64,000 bases of DNA from Kluyvera ascorbata_C (GCF_044197065.1 NZ_JBIQOI010000006.1:1-64000); one strand, 5' to 3'. Shown: positions 40,811-50,502, counted from the stretch's first letter. Notes: generated from the sequence alone by a model not told the origin. A program made the numbers and translations.

Positions 40811-43105
40811 TTACCCTTCGGCGTCGATCACTTTAATCTCGACCATGCCAATCCCCAACTGACGTGGTGAATGGCCGAGGATATTCCCTTCGTTGGTTGA
40901 CTGAGGGGCTGGTGGGACGATCACCAGCGTGTCGGCGTCAGTAGGGTTATCAAAGTGCAGGGTGGTGGTGGTCACGTCGTGACCAAGCGTCAGGAGCTGT
41001 TCGCTTTTGCCGACGCGAACCGGGATGGGCTTATCGGCATTAGGGCCGAAAGCTTTGGCGGTGATCACCAGGTCGAAGCGCTTCGGCAGCGGATGCTGGT
41101 ATTCAATCTTCACTTCCTGGCCAAGCTGCGCGTTAGACCAGCGTCCCCAGGATTCAGGGCGAGAAATCCCGCTGAAGGTTTTCACCTCTTCTGGCGCACC
41201 CGCGACGTTGAAGATAAAGCTGTCTGCTTTATAGCGAATATCGTTATCGACGGTTTTGAGCGAGTCGACGTTGCCTTTGTAGCGCACCATGTCGATAACC
41301 GTGTCTTTAAACTCGGTTTTACCGCTCCACTGGGTTTTATCAACGTGCTGTACCTTCTGCTCACCGCCAAGCTGGCCTTGGGAGACACACCAGTCGGTGG
41401 AGAGTGACAGGTTTTGCGACCACAGTTGACCCATCTTGTAACAGCGGTCGACCCAGACGAAGTTATCGCGTGGGGCGAAATCTGCCAGCTGATAGCGCAG
41501 CGGGGCGGAATATTCACTCTCTGGCAACGGCTCAACGCGATTATCCGAAACGCGCAGCAGCAGCGGCAAGCGGAAATGGCTGCCGGAGAAGGCAATCATG
41601 TTTTTCTGGGTATCGATAGAGAAGTTTTTGATCTCTTTCGGGAAGTTCCACAGGCGAATAATGTCCGGCTTCCAGGCCAGCACCTTTTCTTTCATATTGA
41701 GGAACACTTCCGAGAGCGACTGCCCTGAAAGGCTGCTGCGGCCAAGGCCGATAAAGTTATCGCCGCCCAGCAGGTCCAGCACCGTTGCGCCGTTATCCAT
41801 GGTATTACGTTTCACGGCCAGCACGTCCTGCTCGTCCGGCTGGTCGCCGCGGATCACAAAGAACAGGTTGCTGCGGTCCTGCTTGTTGAGGTAATCCCAG
41901 GCGGTATTTTTCATCGCCAGATGGTCAGATGAAACCACGATAATGGTGTTCTTAAAATACGGCGATGCTTTGATCTTATTGATAAATTCCGCGATGTTTT
42001 CCTGGCTACAGGTCACGGCGCTGAACGACTGGTTAGCTTTGCCGCCAATCTCATACTTTTTGCGGTTGCAGGTGCGCGAGATAAAGCCGTCCGGGTGGTG
42101 GGTATCCACGGTCAGGGTAAACAGCGAGAAGCGCTTGCCTTCACGGGAGAGCGATTCGAATTTCTTCCAGGCTTCATCCAGCACGGTGTCATCGTAATAG
42201 CCCCAGTCGTTTTTGTAGCTCGGGTCGGCGACGGTGGTTTTCAGCTCTTCGGCACCGTACAGATAGTCAAAGCCGTGCGACTTCAGGAACACATCTTTTC
42301 CGGCAAAGCGCAGGTTGGCGCCCTGCACGAAGTAGTTTTCGTAGCCGGAGTTTTTCAGGATATCGCCAAGGCAGATATTCTGCGGGAAGAAGCTCGACAG
42401 CGAGGCGGAGGCGTTGCCTTCGAACGGCGCAAACAGTGGAATGCCACACTGCGAAGCGACCATACCGGCGATGGTGTAGTCGGTTCCAGGCAACTGCATG
42501 GTGTGGCTAAAATCGAGGCTCTCGTTTTTTAGCGCACCCAGTTCAGGCGTCAGGTTAGGGAAGGCCTCATCGTCGAAGTAGGTCCGCTCCAGACTTTCGC
42601 CATAGATATAAACAAGATTCAGCTTCGGCTTAGGAATCGTCTTTGATGGCTCTTTGTAGTAGGCCGAGAAGTCAGGGTCGCCGTCGCGGGACTGGGATTT
42701 CACCAGTTCGCTAATCTGACGAAACGCCGGGCTGGCATCCACGGAGCCGACGGCCAGAACTAGCGCTATCAGGCTGTAGCCAAAATGGTGAGGATGATGT
42801 CGACGGCGGCGAAGTACCCAGCCGAGCGCGCTGAAGACGACGACAAGCCCAACCACAAGCCCAATACCCGGCAGGATATATTTACCCACGCCAGCGCCCG
42901 TCAGGCTGTTGGTTAATGTGTAGAGAACGGCGTCATTAATCCCGTCACCGGTGAAATAGTCACTGGCGTACAGGGTGATATTCAGGACCACAAACAGGCC
43001 CAGTACCGTTAAGGTAGCGGCAAACCACCATTTATTTCGCCCCGCTTTCCACGCATAGATGGCAATGGAAGCAAGAAAAAGCACGAGGGATAACAACTCT
43101 GACAC
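40811..43105 (-). CDS. opgB: OpgB (MdoB), phosphoglycerol transferase I
   Basis: Protein of 764 residues (E. coli 763). Four N-terminal membrane helices (about 5-25, 30-50, 75-100, 108-125) are followed by a periplasmic alkaline-phosphatase/sulfatase-fold domain with the metal site regions YIYGESLERTYFDD and VVSSDHLAMKNTAWDY, then a C-terminal beta domain. It moves phosphoglycerol from phosphatidylglycerol to osmoregulated periplasmic glucans. Position next to yjjA and dnaC is as in E. coli. Confidence 0.95.
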   Translation of the reverse strand: MSELLSLVLFLASIAIYAWKAGRNKWWFAATLTVLGLFVVLNITLYASDYFTGDGINDAVLYTLTNSLTGAGVGKYILPGIGLVVGLVVVFSALGWVLRRRRHHPHHFGYSLIALVLAVGSVDASPAFRQISELVKSQSRDGDPDFSAYYKEPSKTIPKPKLNLVYIYGESLERTYFDDEAFPNLTPELGALKNESLDFSHTMQLPGTDYTIAGMVASQCGIPLFAPFEGNASASLSSFFPQNICLGDILKNSGYENYFVQGANLRFAGKDVFLKSHGFDYLYGAEELKTTVADPSYKNDWGYYDDTVLDEAWKKFESLSREGKRFSLFTLTVDTHHPDGFISRTCNRKKYEIGGKANQSFSAVTCSQENIAEFINKIKASPYFKNTIIVVSSDHLAMKNTAWDYLNKQDRSNLFFVIRGDQPDEQDVLAVKRNTMDNGATVLDLLGGDNFIGLGRSSLSGQSLSEVFLNMKEKVLAWKPDIIRLWNFPKEIKNFSIDTQKNMIAFSGSHFRLPLLLRVSDNRVEPLPESEYSAPLRYQLADFAPRDNFVWVDRCYKMGQLWSQNLSLSTDWCVSQGQLGGEQKVQHVDKTQWSGKTEFKDTVIDMVRYKGNVDSLKTVDNDIRYKADSFIFNVAGAPEEVKTFSGISRPESWGRWSNAQLGQEVKIEYQHPLPKRFDLVITAKAFGPNADKPIPVRVGKSEQLLTLGHDVTTTTLHFDNPTDADTLVIVPPAPQSTNEGNILGHSPRQLGIGMVEIKVIDAEG

Positions 43106-43290
43106 TACGCATCCTCAACAGCGCCAGGTTCTCTGGCTGAACAGAAGTTAACTTCACAATGTAATTGTGCCGTCATCTGTCTGCAATTCTATCGTAGCGA
43201 AAGTGTGCTGTTATTCGGAATTGGTTTAGAAATGAACGTTTTTTGTGCGGATAATTTTGCGGCGAGCGAGCGCTCGCCGCAGGAATAATA

Positions 43291-43782
43291 TTAAGAAATG
43301 AAGCTAACGCCTTGTTTCAGTACGAAATCACAGGCTTTTGCTTTCACTTTTTTGCCCAGTTCGGTGTTGCCCAGGCTATCGAGGTCCAGTTTCTGGCCAT
43401 CTTTCGCGTTCAGCAGACCCTGAATACCTTCCATATAGCCGGTATCCTGTTTCTGTTCTGCCTGCGTGTTGAGGCCCAGTTTATCCAGTACCTGGTTTTT
43501 CACGTTGTCCACGTTGGTCACGGAAGCCAGCTTTTCTTTTGCGCAGTAGCCCATGATCCCGGCGGCATTGTTCATGCTGCTGGAGCTCAGAGACTGGCTG
43601 CCGCCGTTAAGCAGGCTGGTGAGTGAAGAGAGCGACGTGCCGCCAGTCTGTGACGTGCTGCTACCGCCGGTAAGTTGGGTAGCTGCGCTGCTCAGATCAT
43701 TTAACGATACGGCGCCCGCAGCGGTAGAAACAAACGCGCTGGCAATAATAACTCGGCAAAGCATCGATTTTACTGATTTCAT
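43291..43782 (-). CDS. yjjA: YjjA, DUF2501 exported protein
   Basis: Protein of 163 residues starting at MKSVKSMLCRVIIASAFVSTAAGA, a clear signal peptide; the longer frame from 43836 adds 18 unlikely residues. Ser/Thr/Gly-rich middle (about 30-70) and a conserved C-terminal part with two Cys (GYCAKEKLA, KACDFVLKQGVSF). Matches E. coli YjjA in length and position. Function unknown. A GC-rich hairpin follows its stop (43259-43280) but without a T run. Confidence 0.92.
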   Translation of the reverse strand: MKSVKSMLCRVIIASAFVSTAAGAVSLNDLSSAATQLTGGSSTSQTGGTSLSSLTSLLNGGSQSLSSSSMNNAAGIMGYCAKEKLASVTNVDNVKNQVLDKLGLNTQAEQKQDTGYMEGIQGLLNAKDGQKLDLDSLGNTELGKKVKAKACDFVLKQGVSFIS

Positions 43783-43850
43783 GGGTGTACTCGTGTGTGC
43801 TATTAAAAGTTGGCGTGATGAGTATACGCCTATCATTCACCGGATTTATC

Positions 43851-44588
43851 TTAATACTCTTTGCCGGTGACGCGGCTGCGATAACTATCCCAGTTGAAAA
43901 TGACCCATAGGCTGTTACCAAGACGCATGCGATCCATCACACGCTCGCCAAGCATCTTATTCATTTCGTCGAGGTTGCTGTTCGTCAGCATGCCGGTCGG
44001 TCGTTTAGACGAAGAGCGACGATCGACAATCTGATTGATGATCACTTTTTCATAGCGCGATTCAGTTTGCATACCGATCTCATCGATCACCAGCAGATCG
44101 ACATTGCTGAGATCGCTTAGCAGCTGCTCTTCGCTGGTTTCCCGATTGCCGAAGGTTTCTTTCATGGCTGACATAATGTCGGCAACGGTGATGATCAGCA
44201 CCGATTTACCGCGCAGCAGCAGCTCATTGCAGATGGCCGCCGCAAGATGGTTTTTTCCGGTGCCCGGTTTGCCAGAGAAGATAAAGCTCGCGATATTACC
44301 GTCGAACTCCTCCACGTACTGTCTCGCTTTTGCCAGCGCGTTCATCTGGCCTTCGTTTTCAACGCGGTAGTTATCAAACGAACAGTTCTGATGCAGCGGA
44401 CGAATACCAGAGCGGTTAAAGGTACGCTGCATTTTCATGGCGCGGTTCTCACGCGCCAGCGCCGCGGCGCGGATCTCGCCCTGTTCTTTTTGCCAGGCCA
44501 ATAGCTCTTCGCCGGTTTTAAATGCCGGTTCGATATGCGCCGGCATCATTTTCTGCAGGCGCTTCATTAATTCACCAACGTCTTTCAT
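43851..44588 (-). CDS. dnaC: DnaC, helicase loader
   Basis: AAA+ protein of 245 residues, same as E. coli. The N-terminal DnaB-binding part (MKDVGELMKRLQKMMPAH) is followed by Walker A GKPGTGKNHLA and Walker B LLVIDEIG. It loads DnaB helicase at oriC and at restarted forks. The start at 44588 matches E. coli; the two extra upstream codons belong to the dnaT end. Downstream of dnaT with a 2-bp gap. Confidence 0.96.
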   Translation of the reverse strand: MKDVGELMKRLQKMMPAHIEPAFKTGEELLAWQKEQGEIRAAALARENRAMKMQRTFNRSGIRPLHQNCSFDNYRVENEGQMNALAKARQYVEEFDGNIASFIFSGKPGTGKNHLAAAICNELLLRGKSVLIITVADIMSAMKETFGNRETSEEQLLSDLSNVDLLVIDEIGMQTESRYEKVIINQIVDRRSSSKRPTGMLTNSNLDEMNKMLGERVMDRMRLGNSLWVIFNWDSYRSRVTGKEY

Positions 44589-44590
44589 GC

Positions 44591-45130
44591 TCAACCTCTG
44601 AAACCCGGTGGAATATGACTGTCAGGCTCGCTGACGGTGTTGATATCACGGCGCGTCTGGCCGTTATTATTGGCTCGTCCCATTTGTACGCTACGCGCCA
44701 GCTTTTGCTGCCACTGTACATGATGGAACACTTTCCCTTCAGCCTGCCAGTAGGCGACGAAAGCGGCCAGCTCTTCCGGCGTAACGGGCTCGCTTAAGGC
44801 AATGCCCCACAGTGCGGAAAGACGCAGGAACTCGGCGTCTGGCTGCCAGCCTGCGTACATCGCAAATTTACCCATTGGAACAGCAATAGGGGCTGGCGTC
44901 GGCTCTTCAAAAAATTGTGCGTCCAGCGTCACGTCGCTACCCGGTCGGGATAGCTTTTCTTCCAGCGCCAGGAGTTGCGCCAGACGTTCCTGCGTAATGG
45001 CATAGAACGCGGGCTGATTATTGGCAAACACGGCGAGCGCGCCGCCCTGAGTTTGCGCAAGAATCGCAGCTGGATCGGCGACGAAAGCGTCAATTCCGAT
45101 CACGTTAGGCGTTAAAATACGAGAAGACAT
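44591..45130 (-). CDS. dnaT: DnaT, primosomal protein I
   Basis: Protein of 179 residues matching E. coli DnaT (MSSRILTPNVIGIDAFV start; conserved GKFAMYAGWQPDAEFLRLSALWGI core that binds ssDNA). Works with PriA/PriB/DnaC in replication restart. Forms the dnaT-dnaC operon. Confidence 0.96.
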   Translation of the reverse strand: MSSRILTPNVIGIDAFVADPAAILAQTQGGALAVFANNQPAFYAITQERLAQLLALEEKLSRPGSDVTLDAQFFEEPTPAPIAVPMGKFAMYAGWQPDAEFLRLSALWGIALSEPVTPEELAAFVAYWQAEGKVFHHVQWQQKLARSVQMGRANNNGQTRRDINTVSEPDSHIPPGFRG

Positions 45131-45244
45131 AACACAATCTCAATACTGAAAAAACAACGGGAAGGGGGCGGGATAACCGCCGTAATACTGCACATAGTAG
45201 CACAAGCTACGCGATGGGCGGCACTTCCCGTACCGCCGTTTTCC

Positions 45245-45718
45245 TTACACCCGCGGGCGCTTGCGGTAGAGCCACAGGCCAGGAATAGAGAGCCCGATGG
45301 AGAGCGCGCCGACGATGGATGATGCCTTAAGGAAGTTGCTCAGCAGCATGATCATCAGATCTTCGGAATAGCCGAAGTGGCTGATTTTTACCGCAGAAAT
45401 CATCGCGGTATAGGCCGATATACCTGGGAACATGGGGATGACGGCCGCGACGGTAAAGATTTTCGGGTGCGCCAGATACCAGCGCGACCACTGAATGCCG
45501 ATGCTGCCAACCAGCATTGCCGCCAGGAAGGTGGCCCATTCGATATTAAACCCAGCGGCCATCATGGCGAATCGCGAGGTATGGCCGATAGCGCCAAGCA
45601 GCGCACACCAGCGCAGGGCGCGCTGTGGGACGTTAAAGACCATCGCAAACCCGACGGCCGGAATGGCTGACAGCAGCGCATCCTGCGCCAGCAAGTAGAT
45701 AAAATGAATCACACCCAT
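45245..45718 (-). CDS. yjjB: YjjB, subunit of the succinate exporter YjjPB
   Basis: Membrane protein of 157 residues with four to five helices, matching E. coli YjjB including MFPGISAYTAMISAVKIS. Start at MGVIHF (45718), which overlaps the yjjP stop by 10 bp. YjjP and YjjB together form a ThrE-like exporter implicated in succinate release. Confidence 0.94.
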   Translation of the reverse strand: MGVIHFIYLLAQDALLSAIPAVGFAMVFNVPQRALRWCALLGAIGHTSRFAMMAAGFNIEWATFLAAMLVGSIGIQWSRWYLAHPKIFTVAAVIPMFPGISAYTAMISAVKISHFGYSEDLMIMLLSNFLKASSIVGALSIGLSIPGLWLYRKRPRV

Positions 45719-46485
45719 CCGCGAAGCCCCCATAACGTCATGGCCATCACCACGCCAACGCAGGTGGCGAGCGTCAGCAGGCTGGCAATCGCCCAGCGCG
45801 CCAGGCCGGTGTTGATGTGGCCTTTGAACATGTCGGCGACGGCGTTAATCAACGGGAAACCCGGCACCAGCAGCAGCACGCTCGCCGCCATGGCAACCGT
45901 TGAGGTCTGATGGAAGGCGGGGAGTTGCAGCATGAGCCCCGATACCGTGGTGGCCACAAAGGCGGTCAGGCCAAAGTTAATCTGGGGATGCATAGAACGG
46001 TGCGTGAGTAACTGGCGAATATACATGGCGATGGTGCTGGCGCAGAAGGTGATGAACGCGCCGTCCCAGCCGCCATTGTTGAGCTTGCAGAAGCAGGCGC
46101 AGGAGAGACCAACCATCAGCACAACCAGCCAGCGGGGGTAGCGCAGCGGTTTTATCTGCGTAAAGCGCTTCCCGACGTCTTTATAGTCCAGCAATTTGTG
46201 CTCGGCCATGATGACGATGTGTTGCACTTCGGTCACCACATGCATGTTAATGCCACGGTCACTATTTTTGCGCGTAGAGGTCAGGCATAGCCCGTCTTTT
46301 ATCGTCGTCAGCACGATGGCGTTCGACGAGATGGCGCTTTCGACGCTGTCCATTCCGAGTGCGCGTCCCAGGCGCGTTGATAGCTCTTCAACCAGGGCGC
46401 TTTCCGCCCCATGCTGCAACAAAAAAAGACCGCATTGAATACATAGCCGCGTGACGACGCGTTGTTCTGACTGATCGACTTCCAT
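45709..46485 (-). CDS. yjjP: YjjP, subunit of the succinate exporter YjjPB
   Basis: Protein of 258 residues: an N-terminal cytosolic domain (CIQCGLFLLQHGAESALVEELSTRLGRALG) and about five C-terminal helices ending LLVPGFPLINAVADMFKGHINTGLARW. Split ThrE-type exporter (pair with YjjB). Position as in E. coli. Confidence 0.95.
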   Translation of the reverse strand: MEVDQSEQRVVTRLCIQCGLFLLQHGAESALVEELSTRLGRALGMDSVESAISSNAIVLTTIKDGLCLTSTRKNSDRGINMHVVTEVQHIVIMAEHKLLDYKDVGKRFTQIKPLRYPRWLVVLMVGLSCACFCKLNNGGWDGAFITFCASTIAMYIRQLLTHRSMHPQINFGLTAFVATTVSGLMLQLPAFHQTSTVAMAASVLLLVPGFPLINAVADMFKGHINTGLARWAIASLLTLATCVGVVMAMTLWGLRGWV

Positions 46486-46637
46486 AATGGCCCTGGTATC
46501 GAGAACGCCTGTGTTATGACCTACTTTTACCCGAAGAGCGCGGGGAGGCTATCTGGTCAGGATCAAGTAATGTGCAAAAATTCGGCGGCCCATCGCTTTT
46601 GCCCGAGAGTTGATATCGCCCACACTTTCGTAAAACT

Positions 46638-46703
46638 GTTCAAAAGTGCAATTTTTGAACGGATTCTGGCCTTCTTTTTCCGCACTGACTTATCAAAAAT
46701 GCA
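46638..46703. promoter_or_regulatory. Direct repeats upstream of pobA, candidate PobR sites
   Basis: TCAAAAGTGCA (46640-46650) and TCAAAAATGCA (46693-46703) are direct repeats 53 bp apart (five helical turns). The first is also half of an inverted repeat, GTTCAAAA...TTTTGAAC (46638-46660). AraC-type proteins such as PobR commonly bind this kind of array. Confidence 0.5.
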
Positions 46704-46763
46704 TTCTGAAACTTTATTGATACACAAAACAAACAAATAATTAACCAGAGTGTGAGGTCTCCC

Positions 46764-47948
46764 ATGAACACGCAAGTTGCCATTATCGGTGCCGGGCCTT
46801 CAGGGCTGCTGTTAGGTCAACTGTTACACAACGCCGGTATAAAAACCGTCATCCTCGAACGTCAGACGCCTGAATACGTGCTGGGGCGTATTCGTGCCGG
46901 GATCCTGGAGAACGGCACCGTTGAGCTGCTGCGTGAAGCGGGTGTTTCTCGCCGTATGGATGCCGAAGGGCTGGTCCATCATGGTGTAGAGTTTCTGTTT
47001 GCTGGTCAGCGTATTCCAGTCCCGCTGAGTGAGTTAACCGGCGGCAAGAGCGTGATGGTTTATGGGCAGACTGAGGTCACGCGCGATTTGATGGAAGCGC
47101 GACAGGCCAGCGGAGCGCAGACGATTTATGGCGTTGAGCAGGTGGAATTACATGATCTGAAAAGTGATAAGCCTTTTGTCACCTTCGTGAAAAACGGTGA
47201 GCTTTGCCGTCTGGATTGTCATTTTGTGGCGGGTTGCGATGGTTTCCACGGCGTTTCTCGCCAAAGCATTCCGCGAGATATTCTGCGTGAATATGAGAGC
47301 ATCTGGCCGTTTGGCTGGCTGGGTTTGTTATCCGATACTCCACCGGTTAACCCGGAGCTGATTTATGCGCACCATGAACGCGGGTTTGTATTGTGTAGTC
47401 AGCGCTCACTAACTAGAAGCCGCTATTATCTGCAGGTACCGCTAACCGAGAACGTAGACCAATGGTCTGATGAACGTTTCTGGGATGAGTTAAAGCGGCG
47501 TCTGCCGGAGGATCTGGGACAAAAGTTAGTGACTGGTCACTCACTTGAGAAAAGCATTGCGCCGCTGCGCAGCTATGTTGTGGAGCCCATGCAGTATGGA
47601 CGGATGTTCCTGGTGGGCGACGCGGCGCATATCGTACCGCCGACCGGGGCTAAAGGGCTGAATCTTGCCGTTTCAGATGTGAATTACCTGTGGCGAATTC
47701 TGCGCCAGTACTATCAGCATGGGCGTACCGATCTGCTCAGCTGCTACTCTCAGCTGGCGTTGAACCGGGTATGGAAAGGCGAGCGCTTTAGCTGGTTTAT
47801 GACGCATCTGCTGCATGATTTCCAGGACAAGAGCGCGTTTGATAGAAAAATGCAGGAAGCCGATCGCCAGTACTACCTGGGTTCACGAGCCGGTCTGACG
47901 ACGATTGCCGAAAACTATGTTGGTCTCCCTTATGAGCGGGTGGAGTAA
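46764..47948 (+). CDS. pobA: PobA, 4-hydroxybenzoate 3-monooxygenase
   Basis: Flavoprotein of 394 residues, the standard length of p-hydroxybenzoate hydroxylase. FAD motifs: GAGPSG (9-14), the DG segment CDGFHGVSRQSIP and GDAAHIVPPTGAKGLNLA. Tyr positions lining the substrate pocket (RYYLQVP, ENYVGLPYE) are present. It turns 4-hydroxybenzoate into protocatechuate with NADPH and O2. The ATG at 46764 follows GTGAGGT. No pca genes are in the window, so ring cleavage must be encoded elsewhere. Absent at this place in E. coli K-12. Confidence 0.95.
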   Translation: MNTQVAIIGAGPSGLLLGQLLHNAGIKTVILERQTPEYVLGRIRAGILENGTVELLREAGVSRRMDAEGLVHHGVEFLFAGQRIPVPLSELTGGKSVMVYGQTEVTRDLMEARQASGAQTIYGVEQVELHDLKSDKPFVTFVKNGELCRLDCHFVAGCDGFHGVSRQSIPRDILREYESIWPFGWLGLLSDTPPVNPELIYAHHERGFVLCSQRSLTRSRYYLQVPLTENVDQWSDERFWDELKRRLPEDLGQKLVTGHSLEKSIAPLRSYVVEPMQYGRMFLVGDAAHIVPPTGAKGLNLAVSDVNYLWRILRQYYQHGRTDLLSCYSQLALNRVWKGERFSWFMTHLLHDFQDKSAFDRKMQEADRQYYLGSRAGLTTIAENYVGLPYERVE

Positions 47949-47951
47949 AGA

Positions 47952-48851
47952 ATGAAACGAACGGGTGTCGATGCAACGCTGCCGGATGCGGTGCCGGTTT
48001 TTAAGCTTTATGGTGAGCATATGGGCTGGCCGACACCTGATTTGTTGCATTGCGAGTCGATTGTTAAACGTAGCAGCCTTTATGAATGGCACATCCGCGT
48101 GCATCAGCATGCTGAGCTGGTACAGCTTCTTTATCTGCATAAAGGGCAGGCTGAAATTGAGATAGAGGGCGTTCGCCGGGTGGTTAATGAGTCTTCTATT
48201 CAAGTGATCCCTGCGCTTTGCGTGCATGGTTTTCGTTTTTCGCCGGGAACACAAGGTTACGTGCTTTCTCTGGCACTGCCGCTGTTAAACCGCCTGGAGG
48301 TACAATTTGGCCGGCAGTTGGACATTCTTAGCCGACCTGACTGCGTTCCCGTTAAGCGTTCCAGCCACCATATTCGCTCCGTGTTTTCCACGCTATTAGA
48401 TGAATACATTCAGGACCATGATGCGCGCGAGATGATGCTCTATTCGCTTTTAAGCGCGCTACTGGTCTGGCTTAATCGGCAGGGAACGTTGCGCGTAATG
48501 ACAGAGGATAAAAGTGAGCGGAAGCGCCTGGTGTTACGTCAGTTCAGCCGATTGATTGAGAGTCACTATCGGGAGCACTTATCGTTAGCCGAATATGCAC
48601 AAAAACTTCGTATTTCCACGACGCATTTGAACTGCTTATGCCGCGAGTTTCATGGTGCCAGTGCATTGAGTGTTTTACACCAACGCCTATTGCTTGAAGC
48701 AAAACGAAGCCTGCAGTATACCAGTATGACAATCACTCAAGTGTCTGATTATCTGGGCTTTACTGATGTTACTTATTTTTCTCGCTTCTTCCGCAAACGG
48801 GGCGGGATGACGCCTAAGGAATTTAAGACGAGAATGGTACCGTCGAAATAG
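47952..48851 (+). CDS. pobR: PobR-like AraC-family regulator
   Basis: Protein of 299 residues with an N-terminal cupin sensor (WHIRVHQHAELVQLLYLHKGQAEIEIEG) and a C-terminal AraC double HTH (SLAEYAQKLRISTTHLNCLCREF...QVSDYLGFTDVTYFSRFFRKRGGMTPKEF). It starts 3 bp after pobA and is most likely its 4-hydroxybenzoate-responsive activator, as in other Gram-negative pob loci; here it is downstream on the same strand instead of divergent. The codon use becomes AT-richer toward its end. Confidence 0.88.
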   Translation: MKRTGVDATLPDAVPVFKLYGEHMGWPTPDLLHCESIVKRSSLYEWHIRVHQHAELVQLLYLHKGQAEIEIEGVRRVVNESSIQVIPALCVHGFRFSPGTQGYVLSLALPLLNRLEVQFGRQLDILSRPDCVPVKRSSHHIRSVFSTLLDEYIQDHDAREMMLYSLLSALLVWLNRQGTLRVMTEDKSERKRLVLRQFSRLIESHYREHLSLAEYAQKLRISTTHLNCLCREFHGASALSVLHQRLLLEAKRSLQYTSMTITQVSDYLGFTDVTYFSRFFRKRGGMTPKEFKTRMVPSK

Positions 48852-49138
48852 GTATATTCTTGTGATTATTTAATTTTGCTTATAGGTAAGTTAATATTTT
48901 CTAAGTTACTTGTTTAGAATTGCAGGATTATACTTATATAGTTAGTCGTGTTAGTTAGTAAAGTATCTCACATCAGTAATATCATGCAGCGGTATGGTTT
49001 ATCGGATAGTTAACCATCAGCAGTATGCCGCTATTTAAAGGAAATCGAAATGGATTCGTTCATTTCCTATGAATACATCTTTTGTTTTAAATTTAAATAT
49101 ATTCAGGAAATGAATCTTCGAAAGGATACGGAGGTTAT

Positions 49139-49867
49139 ATGTTGCCAGAGTACTGCAAGTTTGCGGTGATTATCAGCAAGATACCGGTTATGCAGTCCGG
49201 TCTGAAAAGTATCATGCAAATGAATTTCCCTGATTACGAACTCAATTTTTGCCTATCACTAGAGCAGTTAACGCTGCTTCAACTTCGTCGTACCGATGTG
49301 GTTATTGTAGATTTATCCGGCGATATAGGTAATCCGCGTAGTCTCTATGAGCAATATTATACGCTGCTCTCACAATACCGTGATATTCATTGGATATTTA
49401 TGATCGGCCGGCAACACTACGCGTTGGCTGTTGAGTTCTTAATGCGGCCGGAAAGTACGTTGCTTTCTGATTCAGACTCAGTTGAACGCGTGATTAAAGC
49501 TATTCAACAGGGCAGTGCGTATGCCGGTAACGTGAGCGAGTCCCTGCTGGCTCGAAACCAGGACGACGCTGATATCGAAGATGATAGCAACCGATTAGTC
49601 GTGCTCACGCTTTCTGAGCGAAAGGTTCTGCGTCTACTTGCAAAGGGATGGGGTATTAATCAGATCGCCGCTTTGCTGAAAAAGAGCAATAAGACCATTA
49701 GTGCGCAAAAGAATAGTGCGATGCGCCGCCTTTCTTTACGGAGTAACGCAGAGATGTATGCCTGGCTCAACAGTAATCAGGGTATGAAAGAACTCAACCT
49801 CTATTCAGCCTACGGGGAACAAATCGAATGGAAAAGCACGCCGGGAAGCAGTGCATTGCTATCATAG
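49139..49867 (+). CDS. yjjQ: YjjQ, LuxR-type regulator
   Basis: Protein of 242 residues; the C-terminal HTH (LTLSERKVLRLLAKGWGINQIAALLKKSNKTISAQKNSAMRRL) is almost identical to E. coli YjjQ, while the N-terminal receiver-like half is much more diverged. In E. coli YjjQ represses motility and surface genes and is itself silenced by H-NS. GGAGG sits 4 bases before the ATG. The 287-bp AT-rich gap upstream (48852-49138) fits H-NS silencing. Confidence 0.92.
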   Translation: MLPEYCKFAVIISKIPVMQSGLKSIMQMNFPDYELNFCLSLEQLTLLQLRRTDVVIVDLSGDIGNPRSLYEQYYTLLSQYRDIHWIFMIGRQHYALAVEFLMRPESTLLSDSDSVERVIKAIQQGSAYAGNVSESLLARNQDDADIEDDSNRLVVLTLSERKVLRLLAKGWGINQIAALLKKSNKTISAQKNSAMRRLSLRSNAEMYAWLNSNQGMKELNLYSAYGEQIEWKSTPGSSALLS

Positions 49868-50502
49868 AACCGTGCATTATGACAGCTGTCGGGTTACGTC
49901 ATTTATTAATGTCTTCTCATAGACAGCATATTATTTTCCATTTTTTTCGCACTATTACCGAATTTAAGCAGGCGGCGAAGCAAAACAGGTTTGATGCTGT
50001 GATGTGCTGTCTTTCAGGAACCCGTGAGCTTCGTATTGAAGGTTTGCAGGCCATGGGGGACATTGCTCAGGATTATCCGGCGATGAAACGTTTGATTCTG
50101 GCCGATGATAATGAGGAAGCCTCACTTATTCAGCTTCTGTCCCCAACCTATATGCACGGTATTTTGAGCAAGTCAGATTCGTTGATTGAACTGCAACAAC
50201 GCGTATTGGCATTACTGATGGAAAAAGAAGAACCTTCTGACGACATTGAGCTGCACTTTTCCATGCGCAGAAATCGTTTTCTTAGCCCCACCGAGAATTT
50301 GATTTTGCGTTACATGACCTATGGGTACTCGTTGATGGACATTTCTCAGCAGTTGGGCAGGAATATCAAAACTATCCGCGCGCATAAATTTAATGCGATG
50401 AGTAAGCTGGGTGTAAATTCTGATATTGAGCTACTGAGCGCCGCCGATCTATTGGTCTCTCTTCACGACATCAATGCTGCCGTTACGCCATCGGCTTGCT
50501 AG
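49828..50502 (+). CDS. bglJ: BglJ, LuxR-type partner of RcsB
   Basis: Protein of 224 residues whose start lies 40 bp inside yjjQ, as in the E. coli yjjQ-bglJ operon. C-terminal HTH LSPTENLILRYMTYGYSLMDISQQLGRNIKTIRAHKFNAMSKLG. BglJ forms a heterodimer with RcsB that activates bgl and many other H-NS-repressed loci. The degenerate receiver has no obvious phosphorylation site. Confidence 0.92.
   Translation: MEKHAGKQCIAIIEPCIMTAVGLRHLLMSSHRQHIIFHFFRTITEFKQAAKQNRFDAVMCCLSGTRELRIEGLQAMGDIAQDYPAMKRLILADDNEEASLIQLLSPTYMHGILSKSDSLIELQQRVLALLMEKEEPSDDIELHFSMRRNRFLSPTENLILRYMTYGYSLMDISQQLGRNIKTIRAHKFNAMSKLGVNSDIELLSAADLLVSLHDINAAVTPSAC

Noticed and set aside
43259..43280. Terminator between yjjA and opgB
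   Set aside because: The GC hairpin is perfect (10-bp arms), but neither strand has a T run directly after it, so I list it only within the yjjA entry.
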